Source of the DNA: Halomonas getboli
GTDB taxonomy: Bacteria > Pseudomonadota > Gammaproteobacteria > Pseudomonadales > Halomonadaceae
Length of the DNA stretch: 64,000 nucleotides
Direction of reading: 5' to 3'
Assembly: GCF_023094245.1 (NCBI RefSeq)
Contig: NZ_JALMEW010000003.1
Span: 310,001-374,000 of the forward strand
Made by a program: the position numbers and the translations under genes. This document shows, piece after piece, positions 22,397 through 31,789 of the stretch; position 1 is the stretch's first letter; the number at the start of each line of letters is the position of its first letter. A model generated the notes under the pieces. That model saw only the letters and a list, made by a program, of their open reading frames with translations, did not search any database and was not told the DNA's origin.

Positions 22397-23815
22397 ATGA
22401 ACAGCGATACAACGCATCTTTCTCGCGTGCTGGCGCGCAAGGACGTGCTGGCCCTGGCCTTCGGCGCCATGATCGGCTGGGGCTGGATCGTGATGACCGG
22501 CAACTGGATCCAGTCGGCGGGCAGCCTGGGGGCGATCACCGCCTTCCTGATCGGCGGTGCGGTGATCGTGCTGGTGGGCCTGACCTATGCCGAGCTGGCC
22601 TCGGCCATGCCTCAGGTGGGCGGCGAGCACGTCTACAGCTATCGCGCCATGGGCCATTTCCCTTCCTTCCTGTGCACCTGGGCGATCACGCTCGGCTATG
22701 TCAGCGTGGTCTCCTTCGAGGCCGTGGCGCTGCCCACGGTGGTCGAGCACCTGTTCCCGCACTATGCGGTGGGGCAGCTGTGGACCCTCGCCGGCTGGGA
22801 CGTGAAGGCCACCTGGGTGGCGGTCGGCATGGCCGGCGCGGTGGCGATGACCGCCATCAACTACTTCGGCGTGCGCACCGCCGCCCTGGTGCAGAAGGTG
22901 GTGACCCTGCTGATCCTGGCGGTGGGCGTCATGTTCATCACCGGTGCCCTTTTCGAGGGCCATACCACCACCATGGAGCCGCTGTTCAACGTCGAGGGCG
23001 GCGTGATCGGCGGCATCATGACGGTGATCATCATGGTGCCGTTCATGTTCGTCGGCTTCGACGTCATCCCCCAGGCCGCGGAGGAGATCGACCTGCCGTT
23101 CAAGGAGATCGGTCGGGTGCTGATGATCTCGGTCGTCATGGCGGTGTTCTGGTATGCCCTCATCATTCTCGGCACCGCCCTGATGCTGGACCCGGCGGCG
23201 CTGGCCGAGAGCTCGCTGGCGGTGCCGGCGGCCATGCAGGCGGTCTTCCAGACGCCCTGGGCGGAGAACCTGATGATCCTGGCGGGTATCGCCGGCATCA
23301 TCACCAGCTGGAATGCCTTCTTCATCGGCGGCTCTCGCGCCATCTATGCGCTGGCGCACTCCGGCATGCTGCCGGCCTTCCTGGCCAAGCTGCACCCCGA
23401 GCATCGCACGCCGACCAATGCCGTGCTGCTGATGGGCGCGCTGTCCGCCGCCGCGCCGCTGCTGGGGCGTCCGGCGCTGGTCTGGCTGGTGGTCGCCGGC
23501 GGGCTGGGCATCGTCATCGCCTACCTCTTCGTGTCGCTGTCCTTCGTGCTGCTGCGCCGCCGCGAGCCCGACATGCCGCGTCCGTTCAAGGTGCGCCGCG
23601 GCAAGACCGTGGGTGCGTTGTCGGTGATCCTCTCCCTGGCGCTAATCGGCCTCTACCTGCCCGGCAGCCCGTCGGCCCTGTCGCCCTTCGAATGGGCGCT
23701 GTTCGCCGGCTGGATGCTGATCGGCCTGGCGCTCTATGTCTGGTCGCGGGCCCACTACGGTGTCGACTACAGCGACCGGATGATGCAGCGCGAGCTGGCG
23801 GGTACCTCGTCCTGA
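22397..23815 (+). CDS. APC-superfamily amino acid/polyamine permease
   Basis: This 472-residue membrane protein has about twelve helices. The first helix contains the APC substrate motif GAMIGWGW, and EHVYSYRAMG follows helix 2. The family moves amino acids, GABA, polyamines or related compounds with protons or sodium. Its position just upstream of csiD and lhgO, in the same direction, recalls the E. coli csiD-lhgO-gabDTP locus, where GabP is also an APC carrier. A substrate such as lysine, 5-aminovalerate or GABA is therefore plausible, but it is inference. It ends with its own terminator. Confidence 0.85.
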   Translation: MNSDTTHLSRVLARKDVLALAFGAMIGWGWIVMTGNWIQSAGSLGAITAFLIGGAVIVLVGLTYAELASAMPQVGGEHVYSYRAMGHFPSFLCTWAITLGYVSVVSFEAVALPTVVEHLFPHYAVGQLWTLAGWDVKATWVAVGMAGAVAMTAINYFGVRTAALVQKVVTLLILAVGVMFITGALFEGHTTTMEPLFNVEGGVIGGIMTVIIMVPFMFVGFDVIPQAAEEIDLPFKEIGRVLMISVVMAVFWYALIILGTALMLDPAALAESSLAVPAAMQAVFQTPWAENLMILAGIAGIITSWNAFFIGGSRAIYALAHSGMLPAFLAKLHPEHRTPTNAVLLMGALSAAAPLLGRPALVWLVVAGGLGIVIAYLFVSLSFVLLRRREPDMPRPFKVRRGKTVGALSVILSLALIGLYLPGSPSALSPFEWALFAGWMLIGLALYVWSRAHYGVDYSDRMMQRELAGTSS

Positions 23816-23844
23816 CGAACCGGCCAGCGCCGTCCGCCTGATTG

Positions 23845-23869
23845 AGACCCCGGCCCGTGGCCGGGGTCT
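23845..23869 (+). terminator. Rho-independent terminator after the APC permease
   Basis: A perfect 11-bp stem (AGACCCCGGCC with GGCCGGGGTCT) and 3-base loop are followed by TTTCGTTGTT. It separates the permease transcript from csiD. Confidence 0.75.
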
Positions 23870-23977
23870 TTCGTTGTTCGGCGTTCGACATCGGTCGTGC
23901 CGGGCTCGCAAGTGTTGATGTTTTATAAAAATGTAGATATTTTTGGCGCATCGATCCTCGACACCCTGGAGACCCCG

Positions 23978-24949
23978 ATGACCGCGCTGACCCGGATTCC
24001 CGACATCGCCATGCCGCTGCCCGCCGACCTGGAGGGCTTCACCCTGACGCCGTCGGCGCAGTCGCCGCGGCTGCTGCGGATGACTTTCTCCCGCGAGGTC
24101 GTCGAGGCCTTCGTCGAAGCCGTGGCCGACTGGCCGGTGCAGGCGCTGGAGTACAAGTCGATGCTGCGTTTTCGGGTGGCGAAGCTGCTCGACGACCTGT
24201 GCGGCAACACCCTGCAGCCGGTGCTGATCAACACCCTGGTGGATCGTGCCACGGGCGGGCTGCAGGTGGTGCCCGAGGGCCTGGACGACGTCGAACAGGC
24301 CGAGGACATGGTCAAGTTCGCCACCGCCGTGGCGCACCTGATGGGGCGCTCCAACTTCGATGCCATGAGCGGCCAGTACTATGCGCGCTTCGTGGTCAGG
24401 AACGTCGACGAGTCCGACAGCTATCTGCGCCAGCCTCATCGGGTGATGGAGCTGCACAACGATGGCACCTTCGTCGAGCAGGTCACCGACTACGTGCTGA
24501 TGATGAAGCTCGACGAGCGGCACATGCAGGGCGGCGATTCGCTGCTGCTGCACCTGGACGACTGGGAAGACCTCGAGCGCTTCTATCGTCATCCGCTGGC
24601 GCACCGCGAGATGCGCTGGGCGGCGCCGCCCAGCAAGAAGGTCGCCAGGGACGTCTTCCATCCGGTGTTCGACGTGGATCGCGAGGGGCGGCCGATCATG
24701 TCCTACATCGACCAGTTCGTGCAGCCGAAGGACTTCGAGGAGGGCAACTGGCTGTGCGAGCTCTCCGAATCGCTGGAGGGCAGCGCGGGGATCCTCTCGG
24801 TGCCCAATCCGGTGGGCAGCTTCCTGCTGATCAACAACCACTTCTGGCTGCACGGCCGGGATCGTTTCACCCCGCATCCGGAGCTGCGCCGCGAGCTGAT
24901 GCGCCAGCGCGGCTACTTCACCCATGCCTCGACGCGCCCCCAGCGTTGA
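23978..24949 (+). CDS. csiD: Glutarate 2-hydroxylase CsiD (GlaH)
   Basis: This non-heme iron, 2-oxoglutarate-dependent dioxygenase converts glutarate to L-2-hydroxyglutarate and succinate in lysine/glutarate catabolism. The protein is 323 residues, the normal length. The iron ligands are His160 and Asp162 ([11 protein letters not shown]) and His292 ([12 protein letters not shown]), the same numbering as in the E. coli enzyme when the ATG at 23978 is used; this supports that start. A longer in-frame ATG at 23897 would add 27 unlike residues. lhgO follows after 101 bp and takes the product, so the pair forms the glutarate-to-2-oxoglutarate route. Confidence 0.95.
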   Translation: MTALTRIPDIAMPLPADLEGFTLTPSAQSPRLLRMTFSREVVEAFVEAVADWPVQALEYKSMLRFRVAKLLDDLCGNTLQPVLINTLVDRATGGLQVVPEGLDDVEQAEDMVKFATAVAHLMGRSNFDAMSGQYYARFVVRNVDESDSYLRQPHRVMELHNDGTFVEQVTDYVLMMKLDERHMQGGDSLLLHLDDWEDLERFYRHPLAHREMRWAAPPSKKVARDVFHPVFDVDREGRPIMSYIDQFVQPKDFEEGNWLCELSESLEGSAGILSVPNPVGSFLLINNHFWLHGRDRFTPHPELRRELMRQRGYFTHASTRPQR

Positions 24950-25050
24950 AGCGGGCGGCGACGTCGGATCGCGCCCCGGGGGTATAACGGGGCATGACCG
25001 GGCCACGCCGTCTTCGCGGCGTGGCCCACGCTCATCGCAACGAGGACGGC

Positions 25051-26247
25051 ATGTACGATTTCATCATCATCGGCGGCGGTATTCTCGGCATGTCCACCGC
25101 CATGCAGCTCAAGCAGGCCTATCCGGACCGTCGGATGCTGGTGCTGGAGAAGGAGCGCGAGCCGGCCTGCCACCAGACCGGCCATAACAGCGGGGTGATC
25201 CACGCCGGGGTCTACTACACCCCGGGCAGCCTCAAGGCGCGCTTCTGCCTGGAGGGCAAACGCGCCACCAAGGCCTTCTGCGACGCCCACGACATTCCCT
25301 ACGACAGCTGCGGCAAGCTGCTGGTGGCCACCAACGATCTGGAAAAGCAGCGCATGCAGGCGCTGTGGGAGCGCACCGAGGCCAACGGCCTCGAGCGCGA
25401 GTGGCTGGGGCCCGAGGCGCTGGCCGAGCGCGAACCCAACATCACCGGCGTCGGCGGCATCTTCGTGCCGTCCAGCGGCATCGTCGACTATCGCGCCGTG
25501 ACCCGCGCCATGGCCGGCGAGTTCGAGCGGATGGGCGGCGAGATCCGCTACGGTGCCAAGGTGACCGGGCTCGAGGAGCGGCGCCAGGAGGTGGTGGCGA
25601 GCACGAGCCTCGGCGAGTTCAGCGGGCGTTATCTCGTGACCTGCTCGGGGCTGATGGCCGATCGGGTGGTGCGCATGCTGGGCCAGGACCCGGGCTTCAC
25701 CATCTGCCCCTTCCGCGGCGAGTACTACCGGCTGCCCGAGCGCCACAACGCCATCGTCAATCACCTGATCTACCCGATTCCGGACCCGTCGATGCCGTTT
25801 CTCGGCGTGCACCTGACGCGCATGATCGACGGCTCGGTCACCGTGGGGCCCAACGCCGTGCTGGCCTTCAAGCGCGAGGGCTATCGCAAGCGCGACATCT
25901 CGCCGCTCGACCTGGCGCGGATGTTCACCGATCCGGGCATCCTGCGGGTGCTGGGCAGGAACCTGCGCCCGGGGCTTGCGGAGATGAAGAACTCGCTGCA
26001 CAGGCGCGGCTATCTCGAGCTGGTGCGCAAGTACTGCCCGAGCCTGACCCTCGAGGACCTGGAGCCCTATCCGGCCGGGGTGCGCGCCCAGGCGGTATCG
26101 CGGGACGGCAAGCTGGTCGATGACTTCCTGTTCGTCAACACGTCGCGCACGGTGAACGTGGGCAACGCGCCGTCACCGGCGGCCACCTCGGCGCTGCCGA
26201 TCGGCGCCCATATCGTGGCCAAGGTGAAGGAGCTGGTCGGAGACTGA
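25051..26247 (+). CDS. lhgO: L-2-hydroxyglutarate dehydrogenase (quinone-linked)
   Basis: This 398-residue FAD flavoprotein of the DAO family oxidises L-2-hydroxyglutarate to 2-oxoglutarate and passes electrons to the quinone pool. The N-terminal dinucleotide motif is DFIIIGGGILGMSTA, and HQTGHNSGVIHAGVYY is the LhgO signature around the flavin. The start at 25051 places the FAD motif right at the N-terminus, as in the family; an upstream ATG at 24994 is less likely. It works downstream of csiD. Confidence 0.95.
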   Translation: MYDFIIIGGGILGMSTAMQLKQAYPDRRMLVLEKEREPACHQTGHNSGVIHAGVYYTPGSLKARFCLEGKRATKAFCDAHDIPYDSCGKLLVATNDLEKQRMQALWERTEANGLEREWLGPEALAEREPNITGVGGIFVPSSGIVDYRAVTRAMAGEFERMGGEIRYGAKVTGLEERRQEVVASTSLGEFSGRYLVTCSGLMADRVVRMLGQDPGFTICPFRGEYYRLPERHNAIVNHLIYPIPDPSMPFLGVHLTRMIDGSVTVGPNAVLAFKREGYRKRDISPLDLARMFTDPGILRVLGRNLRPGLAEMKNSLHRRGYLELVRKYCPSLTLEDLEPYPAGVRAQAVSRDGKLVDDFLFVNTSRTVNVGNAPSPAATSALPIGAHIVAKVKELVGD

Positions 26248-26429
26248 GCGAGACGTTGAAAGGCGGTCGCCGGCCAGCGCTACAGTAGTAGCCGTATCGA
26301 CGTTGGTGGTGTGGTCGTTTCGATGGCGGGCTGCTAGCGTTTTTTCCAGGCGGATCGGCGAGTTAGCGACTGGCTCGGCGCTGCCCCAACAAACACAACA
26401 ATTCTCTCGAATCGTCTGCAGGAGGCTTC

Positions 26430-27395
26430 ATGCGCGCACTCAAGACGGCACTCGCCGCGACACTTCTGGTGGCCGCCGCACCCGCGGCCCTGGCTCAGCA
26501 GCAGCTGTCCATCGCCACCGGCGGCACCGGCGGCACCTACTATCCCTACGGCGGCGGCCTCGCCGAGCTGATCAACAAGCACGTCGACGGCTATGACGCC
26601 GTGGCCGAGGTCACCGGCGCTTCGGTGGAGAACATGGGGCTGATCTGGCGCGGCGACTCCGACCTGGCGCTGGCGCTGGCCGATACCGTCTATCAGGCCT
26701 ACACCGGCACCGGCGACTTCGAGGGCCGCCAGCTCGACAACGTTCGCGCCTTGGCGTCGATCTATCCCAACGCCGTGCAGATCGTGACCATGGCCGATTC
26801 CGGCATCGAGTCGCTCTCCGACCTCAAGGGCAAGGTCGTGTCGGTGGGCGCGCCGGGCAGCGGCACCGAGATCAACGCCAGCACCCTGCTGGAGGCCAAC
26901 GGCATCACCTACGACGACATCGATGCTCGCCGCCTCAACTTCAACGAGACCGCCGATGCCATCCGCGACGGCGACATCGATGCCGGTTTCTGGAGCGTGG
27001 GGCCGCCCACCAGCTCGATCATGAACCTGGCCACCACCCGCGACATCCGCCTGATCGGCCTGACCGACGAGGAAATCGCCAACGCCAAGGACGAGGAGCC
27101 GGTGTTCGCCGCCTACGAGCTCAAGTCCGGCCTCTACGAGGGCATGGAGGATCCGGTGCAGACCATCGGCATCCCCAACGTGCTGGCGGTGAGCAGCGAG
27201 ATGGACGATGACCTGGCCTACCGGATCACCAAGGCGCTGTTCGAGTACACCGACGAGCTGATCGCCATCCATCCGGCGGCCAACGACACCACCGTCGAGT
27301 TCAGCGTCGACTCCACGCCGATCGCCTTCCATCCCGGCGCGCTGCGCTACTACGAGGAAGTGGGCGCCGAGATCTCCGACCGTCAGCGTCCCTGA
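26430..27395 (+). CDS. TAXI-family TRAP transporter solute-binding protein
   Basis: The protein is 321 residues. The signal peptide (MRALKTALAATLLVAAAPAALA) leads to a periplasmic binding protein with the TAXI hallmark IATGGTGGTYYPYGGGLAELI near the mature N-terminus. TAXI proteins bind dicarboxylates, glutamate-like acids or other carboxylates and feed a TRAP membrane unit. The membrane partner is encoded 701 bp downstream, with a DUF1850 gene between. The link to glutarate or 2-hydroxyglutarate uptake is suggested by the neighbouring csiD-lhgO pair but not shown. AGGAGG precedes the ATG. Confidence 0.92.
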   Translation: MRALKTALAATLLVAAAPAALAQQQLSIATGGTGGTYYPYGGGLAELINKHVDGYDAVAEVTGASVENMGLIWRGDSDLALALADTVYQAYTGTGDFEGRQLDNVRALASIYPNAVQIVTMADSGIESLSDLKGKVVSVGAPGSGTEINASTLLEANGITYDDIDARRLNFNETADAIRDGDIDAGFWSVGPPTSSIMNLATTRDIRLIGLTDEEIANAKDEEPVFAAYELKSGLYEGMEDPVQTIGIPNVLAVSSEMDDDLAYRITKALFEYTDELIAIHPAANDTTVEFSVDSTPIAFHPGALRYYEEVGAEISDRQRP

Positions 27396-27406
27396 GGCGC
27401 GCCGAC

Positions 27407-28054
27407 ATGTCGTTGATGACCCAGGGGCGAGCCGCGAGGCTCGCCCCATCGTCGTGGTGGGCGCCGATGCTGGGCCTGCTGATGGGGCTGTTCGCACTGC
27501 CGGCGCTGGCCGACTGCCCCAGCCATGAGCTGAAGGTGCGCGCAGCCGACGGCCGGCTGCTGGTGCGGCTGCCGATGCCGGCAGGCGAGGGCTGGTGCCT
27601 GGCCTGGAACCACTCGGTGGAGGGCTTCACCGTCCACGACTGCTACCGCAACGTCGAAGGCCGCATGGTGCTCCAGCGCAGTCACCTGCCTGACTTCGCC
27701 GCCGGCCTCGACCACATTCCCGGGCGCGGCCGCCAGGTCTCCGACGGCCACGGCGGCTACTGGATCGAGGACCTCGACGAGCCGGTCCCCGGTGACGCCT
27801 ACCGGCTGAGAGTGGGCGCGATGCGCGTCGATCATCGCCTGGTCAGCCGTCCCGAGGGCGCGCCGCTGGCAACGCTGCTGACGAACGCCCGGGACTGCCG
27901 CGCCGGTGAGCGCTACGCCGCTGACCTCGTGGCCCTGGCCGCCGAGCCGCCAGTCGTCGTGAGCCTGAGCGAGCTCGCCGCCAACCAGCGCGTGACTCTG
28001 GCGCTGGAACCTCTGGCGCTCGAGCCTCCCGCCGAGCGCGACGAGACGCCCTGA
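27407..28054 (+). CDS. DUF1850 protein, TAXI-TRAP accessory
   Basis: The protein is 215 residues, with an N-terminal hydrophobic signal or anchor (WWAPMLGLLMGLFALPALA) and a small periplasmic domain. The domain has four Cys residues (ADCPSH, GWCLAW, HDCYRN, ARDCRAG) that could form two disulfides. DUF1850 genes typically sit between TAXI binding-protein and fused TRAP permease genes, which is exactly the arrangement here. Its exact task in transport is unknown. The gene starts 11 bp after the binding protein and precedes the permease by 42 bp. Confidence 0.82.
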   Translation: MSLMTQGRAARLAPSSWWAPMLGLLMGLFALPALADCPSHELKVRAADGRLLVRLPMPAGEGWCLAWNHSVEGFTVHDCYRNVEGRMVLQRSHLPDFAAGLDHIPGRGRQVSDGHGGYWIEDLDEPVPGDAYRLRVGAMRVDHRLVSRPEGAPLATLLTNARDCRAGERYAADLVALAAEPPVVVSLSELAANQRVTLALEPLALEPPAERDETP

Positions 28055-28096
28055 CATGACCCTGCCCCCCTGTGACATTTCGAGAGAGACACGCCC

Positions 28097-30103
28097 ATGA
28101 GCGAAGCGGGTTCTTCCCCCATCGTCCCCGGTAGCCAGGCGCCGCACTCGCGTCCGGTGCTGTGGCTGATCAGCCTGGTGGCCGTGGCGCTGTCGCTGTT
28201 CCAGCTCTATTCCGCCGGCATCCAGCCGCTGGGGCTGTTCTACCAGCGCAGCATCCACCTGGCGCTGATCATGATGCTGGCGTTTTTGATGTTTCCGGTG
28301 TTCGGGCCTCGTCACAAGCGCGGTGCGGTCGGCGGGCTGATCGACCTGGCGTTCTTCGCCGGGGCGGTGATCACCGGCGGCTACATGACGCTGTATCTCG
28401 ACGACATCATCAATCGCGCCGGCTTCTGGAGCCAGACCGACATCACGGTCGGCATCATCGCCACCGTCACCGCGCTCGAGGCCAGCCGCCGGGCGGTGGG
28501 GTTCGGCATGACGGTGATCGGCGTGCTGGCGATCCTCTACGCCTTCGCCGGCCCGCGCGGCGAATTGCCCTGGCTCGGCGAGTGGCTGCCCGGCATCCTG
28601 GAGCACCGCGGCTACGGCCTGGATCGCCTGGTCGGGCAGCTCTACCTGGGCCAGGAGGGCATCTTCGGCCTGCCCATGGGCGTGGCGGCCACCTACATCT
28701 TCATCTTCGTGCTGTTCGGCGCTTTCCTCGAGATCACCGGCGCCGGCAAGTTCTTCATCGACCTGGCCTACGCCGCCACCGGCCGCCAGCGCGGCGGGCC
28801 GGCCAAGGCGGCGGTCATTGCCTCGGCCGGCATGGGCTCGATCTCCGGCAGCGCCATCGCCAACGTGGTGACCACCGGCGCCTTCACCATTCCGCTGATG
28901 AAGCGACTGGGCTACAAGCCCCATCAGGCCGGCGGCATCGAGGCGGCGGCCTCCACCGGCGGCCAGATCATGCCGCCACTGATGGGCGCCGGCGCCTTCC
29001 TGATCGCCGAGTACACGCGGATGCCCTACCTGGACGTGGTCAAGGTCAGCATCCTGCCGGCGATCATGTACTTCGGCACCGTCTACCTGTTCGTGCACAT
29101 CATCGCCCTGAAGCAGGGCATGCAGGGCATGGCCAGGAGCGAGCTGCCGCAGCTGCGCGACGTGATGGCCGCCGGCTGGCACTTCCTGCTGCCGCTGGCG
29201 GTGCTGGTATGGCTGCTGGTGATGAACATGTCGCCGATGCGGGTGGGCTACTACGCCATCCTCACAATGCTCGCGGTGGCGGCGCTGCGCTTCGCGGTGT
29301 GGTTCTTCTTCGTCGCGCCCAGGCGCGGCGAGCCGGTCACCGGGGCGGCGCTGGTCCAGGCGCTGAAGCAGGGCGGGCTCAAGGTGATCGAGGGCCTGGA
29401 GCTCGGCGCGCGCAATGCCGTGGCGGTGTCCATGGCCTGCGCCGTGGCCGGCATCATCGTCGGGGTGGTGGGCCTCACCGGGCTGGGGCTCAAGTTCTCG
29501 GCCATGATGATGGCGTTCTCCGACGGCAACCTGCTGCTGGCGCTGGTAATGGTGCTGCTGGCCAGCCTGGTGCTGGGCATGGGGCTGCCGGTGACCGCCA
29601 GCTACATCGTGCTGATCGTGCTGGTGGGGCCGGCGCTGACCTCGGAGTTCGGCGTGCCGCTGCTGATCGCCCACCTGGTGGTGTTCTGGTACTCCCAGGA
29701 TTCCAATGTCACACCGCCCATCGCGCTGGCGGGCTTCGCCGGGGCGGCGATCGCCGGGGCCAAGCCGATGGACACCGGCTTCCAGGCCTGGAAGTTCGCC
29801 AAGGGGCTCTACCTGATCCCGCTGTTCATGGTCTTCAATCCGGAGATCATCATGGGCGGCCCGCTGCCACTGTTGGTCTGGACCACGCTGACCGCCTTCC
29901 TGGCCTTGGCCGCCTTCGCCGCGGCGCTGGAGGGCTACCTGTTCACGCGCATGTCGGCGCCGGTGCGGCTGGTGCTGCTGCCGGCCATCGTCGGGGTCTT
30001 CTACCCGAGCCTGATCGCCGAGGCCGCGGGTGCGGCGGTGATGGCGCTGGCGCTGGTGGGCAACTGGATCGCTAGCCGCAGGGAGGCCGCCGTGGCCGGT
30101 TGA
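28097..30103 (+). CDS. TRAP transporter fused permease (4TM + 12TM)
   Basis: This 668-residue inner-membrane protein contains the small DctQ-like four-helix part at the N-terminus fused to the large DctM-like unit. Family segments include GSISGSAIANVVTTGAFTIP and GGQIMPPLMGAGAFLI, and the conserved MGLPVTASYIVL. It uses the sodium gradient to import the solute delivered by the TAXI protein. Sodium coupling fits a halophile. The gene is the last of the TAXI operon and is followed by a strong terminator. Confidence 0.93.
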   Translation: MSEAGSSPIVPGSQAPHSRPVLWLISLVAVALSLFQLYSAGIQPLGLFYQRSIHLALIMMLAFLMFPVFGPRHKRGAVGGLIDLAFFAGAVITGGYMTLYLDDIINRAGFWSQTDITVGIIATVTALEASRRAVGFGMTVIGVLAILYAFAGPRGELPWLGEWLPGILEHRGYGLDRLVGQLYLGQEGIFGLPMGVAATYIFIFVLFGAFLEITGAGKFFIDLAYAATGRQRGGPAKAAVIASAGMGSISGSAIANVVTTGAFTIPLMKRLGYKPHQAGGIEAAASTGGQIMPPLMGAGAFLIAEYTRMPYLDVVKVSILPAIMYFGTVYLFVHIIALKQGMQGMARSELPQLRDVMAAGWHFLLPLAVLVWLLVMNMSPMRVGYYAILTMLAVAALRFAVWFFFVAPRRGEPVTGAALVQALKQGGLKVIEGLELGARNAVAVSMACAVAGIIVGVVGLTGLGLKFSAMMMAFSDGNLLLALVMVLLASLVLGMGLPVTASYIVLIVLVGPALTSEFGVPLLIAHLVVFWYSQDSNVTPPIALAGFAGAAIAGAKPMDTGFQAWKFAKGLYLIPLFMVFNPEIIMGGPLPLLVWTTLTAFLALAAFAAALEGYLFTRMSAPVRLVLLPAIVGVFYPSLIAEAAGAAVMALALVGNWIASRREAAVAG

Positions 30104-30137
30104 GGGCTTTCCCTGCGGTCGGACACATGGCCAGACG

Positions 30138-30176
30138 ACACACGGCCCCGCCCGGATGATCCGGACGGGGCCGTGT
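30138..30176 (+). terminator. Hairpin between TRAP permease and YbaY gene
   Basis: ACACGGCCCCG and CGGGGCCGTGT form a perfect 11-bp outer stem, with further pairing CCGGA/TCCGG inside. It lies between convergent genes and can end both transcripts. Confidence 0.7.
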
Positions 30177-30192
30177 CGTTGACGCGATGGCC

Positions 30193-30954
30193 TTACTGGG
30201 AGGACTGAGCGTCGTCCTCGGTCATCTCGTCGACTTCCTCCGCGGCGCTGTCGGCGGCGTCTTCGGTCGCTTCGGCGACATCGGCGGCGGCGTCCTGGGT
30301 GGCGTCGACCGCGTCGCCGGCGGCGTCCTGAGTGGCATCCGCGGCATCTCCGGCCGCGTCCATGGCGTCATCGGCGGTGTCGGCCGCGGCGTCGCCGGCC
30401 TGGTCCACGGCGTTCTCGGTGTCTTCCAGCGCCTGGCCGGCGATGGAGCCCTGGCTTTCCACCGGCTCCAGGCTCACGGTGATCGGCGCCTGCTCGGCAT
30501 CCGGGCCGACCTCGACCTGATGGCGCTGCGGGCTGGTCCACAGCAGGTTGCCGTCGGCGTCGCGGATCTCGGCGCGCAGGGCGTGGGCATGGCCCGGGTC
30601 GACCTGGTCGGTCGGGTAGTCGAGGCTGAACTCGACCGGGTCGCTGCCGGTGACGTCGACCATGGTCTCGGAAATGGTGGTGGCCGGCGCGTCGGCCCGG
30701 GCCACGTCGAGCAGGCTGACCGTGACCCGCGCGTCGTCCGGCAGCGGGGTGTCGGTGGCGACGAACTCCAGCACGCCCTCGAGGGTCTTGCTGGCCTGCT
30801 GCTCGCCGTCCTGAGAGGCCTGTTCGCTGCCGGTCGTCTGTTCGGTCTGAGTGGCGGTATCGGCCGCACTCTGTTCACTGTCGTCGGCCTGGTCGCAGCC
30901 GGCCAGCGCCAGGGTGCCGGTCAGGGCTGCCGCAATGAAAAGTTGACGCTTCAT
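30193..30954 (-). CDS. YbaY-family lipoprotein with long acidic Ala-rich tail
   Basis: The protein is 253 residues. The lipobox LALAGC puts the lipidated Cys at residue 20. A Gln/Ser/Asp linker follows, then a YbaY/YscW-type domain at about 55-160 (LEGVLEFVATDTPLPDDARV, DVARADAPATTI). From about 163 to the end it is a repetitive tail of Asp, Ala, Glu and Thr with units like DATQDAAGDA, probably helical or disordered and very acidic. The core domain shares the phrase ARADAPAT with the lipoprotein at 11605 (there SRADAPAT). GGAG lies before the ATG. The gene appears monocistronic. Function is unknown; a periplasmic or outer-membrane location is well supported. Confidence 0.8.
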   Translation of the reverse strand: MKRQLFIAAALTGTLALAGCDQADDSEQSAADTATQTEQTTGSEQASQDGEQQASKTLEGVLEFVATDTPLPDDARVTVSLLDVARADAPATTISETMVDVTGSDPVEFSLDYPTDQVDPGHAHALRAEIRDADGNLLWTSPQRHQVEVGPDAEQAPITVSLEPVESQGSIAGQALEDTENAVDQAGDAAADTADDAMDAAGDAADATQDAAGDAVDATQDAAADVAEATEDAADSAAEEVDEMTEDDAQSSQ

Positions 30955-31260
30955 GGTCGGTCTCCTTCAACACGTGTGCCGTGTATGGGTGTGTGGTCGC
31001 GTCCCTGTCGACCGCTTCGATCATCACCCTATCAAGCTAATCTGCAGGAAGGTTGAAACCCGCTGTCGCCGGATGGCGACGAGATGGCGGCACGGGGTGC
31101 GGCAGCATTCGGGACGTTCTGCCGCGATCGCCTACCTTCACGGCGCGTGGGAGAGGTAGGCGTGGTGCGGCTCTGTTAGAATAGTGGGTTCCCAATTTTC
31201 ATCACCCGCCCGCGGCGATGGCTGCGAGGCGGCGACACCCCCGTTTTTCAGGAGCCCAGG
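30955..31260. other. Intergenic region upstream of purE
   Basis: This 306-bp divergent spacer separates the YbaY gene from purE. A fair -10 element, TAGAAT, lies at 31177-31182 ahead of purE, but no good -35 box was found. CCTACCT (31131-31137) and AGGTAGG (31154-31160) form an inverted repeat just upstream. No PurR-like ACGCAAAC palindrome and no gene were seen. Confidence 0.45.
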
Positions 31261-31773
31261 ATGACAGCATCGAAGGAGACACCGCGGGTCGGCGTGATCA
31301 TGGGGTCGAAGTCCGACTGGCCGGTCATGGAGCATGCAGTGACCATGCTCGAGCGCCTCGGCGTGCCCTACGAGACCCGCGTCGTCTCGGCCCACCGCAC
31401 CCCGGACCTGCTGTTCGACTACGCCAAGTCCGCCGCCGAGCGCGGCCTGCAGGTGATCATCGCCGGCGCCGGCGGCGCGGCCCATCTGCCGGGCATGGTA
31501 GCCTCCCAGACCGCGCTGCCGGTGCTCGGCGTGCCGGTGGAGTCCAAGTCTCTCAAGGGGCTGGATTCGCTGCTGTCGATCGTGCAGATGCCCGGCGGCA
31601 TCGCCGTGGGCACCCTGGCCATCGGCAAGGCCGGCGCCACCAACGCCGGCCTGATGGCGTCCCAGATCGTCGGCCTGCAGGATGCCGAGGTGCTCAAGGC
31701 CGTGGAGGCCTTTCGCGCCGAGCAGACCCAGACCGTGCTGGACAACCCCGATCCGCGACCCGAGTCCGAGTAA
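31261..31773 (+). CDS. purE: N5-carboxyaminoimidazole ribonucleotide mutase
   Basis: The protein is 170 residues, the class I PurE length. It shifts the carboxyl group of N5-CAIR to give CAIR in purine synthesis. The motifs are [13 protein letters not shown] (phosphate binding), VVSAHRTPD with the catalytic His, and [17 protein letters not shown] occurs before the ATG. purK follows after 16 bp, so the two enzymes of the step are made together. Confidence 0.97.
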   Translation: MTASKETPRVGVIMGSKSDWPVMEHAVTMLERLGVPYETRVVSAHRTPDLLFDYAKSAAERGLQVIIAGAGGAAHLPGMVASQTALPVLGVPVESKSLKGLDSLLSIVQMPGGIAVGTLAIGKAGATNAGLMASQIVGLQDAEVLKAVEAFRAEQTQTVLDNPDPRPESE

Positions 31774-31789
31774 GAGCGAGGCAACCACG

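Noticed and set aside
27383..29674. Minus-strand 763-codon frame over the TRAP operon
   Set aside because: Gln/His-rich shadow with no domain; the TRAP genes explain the region.
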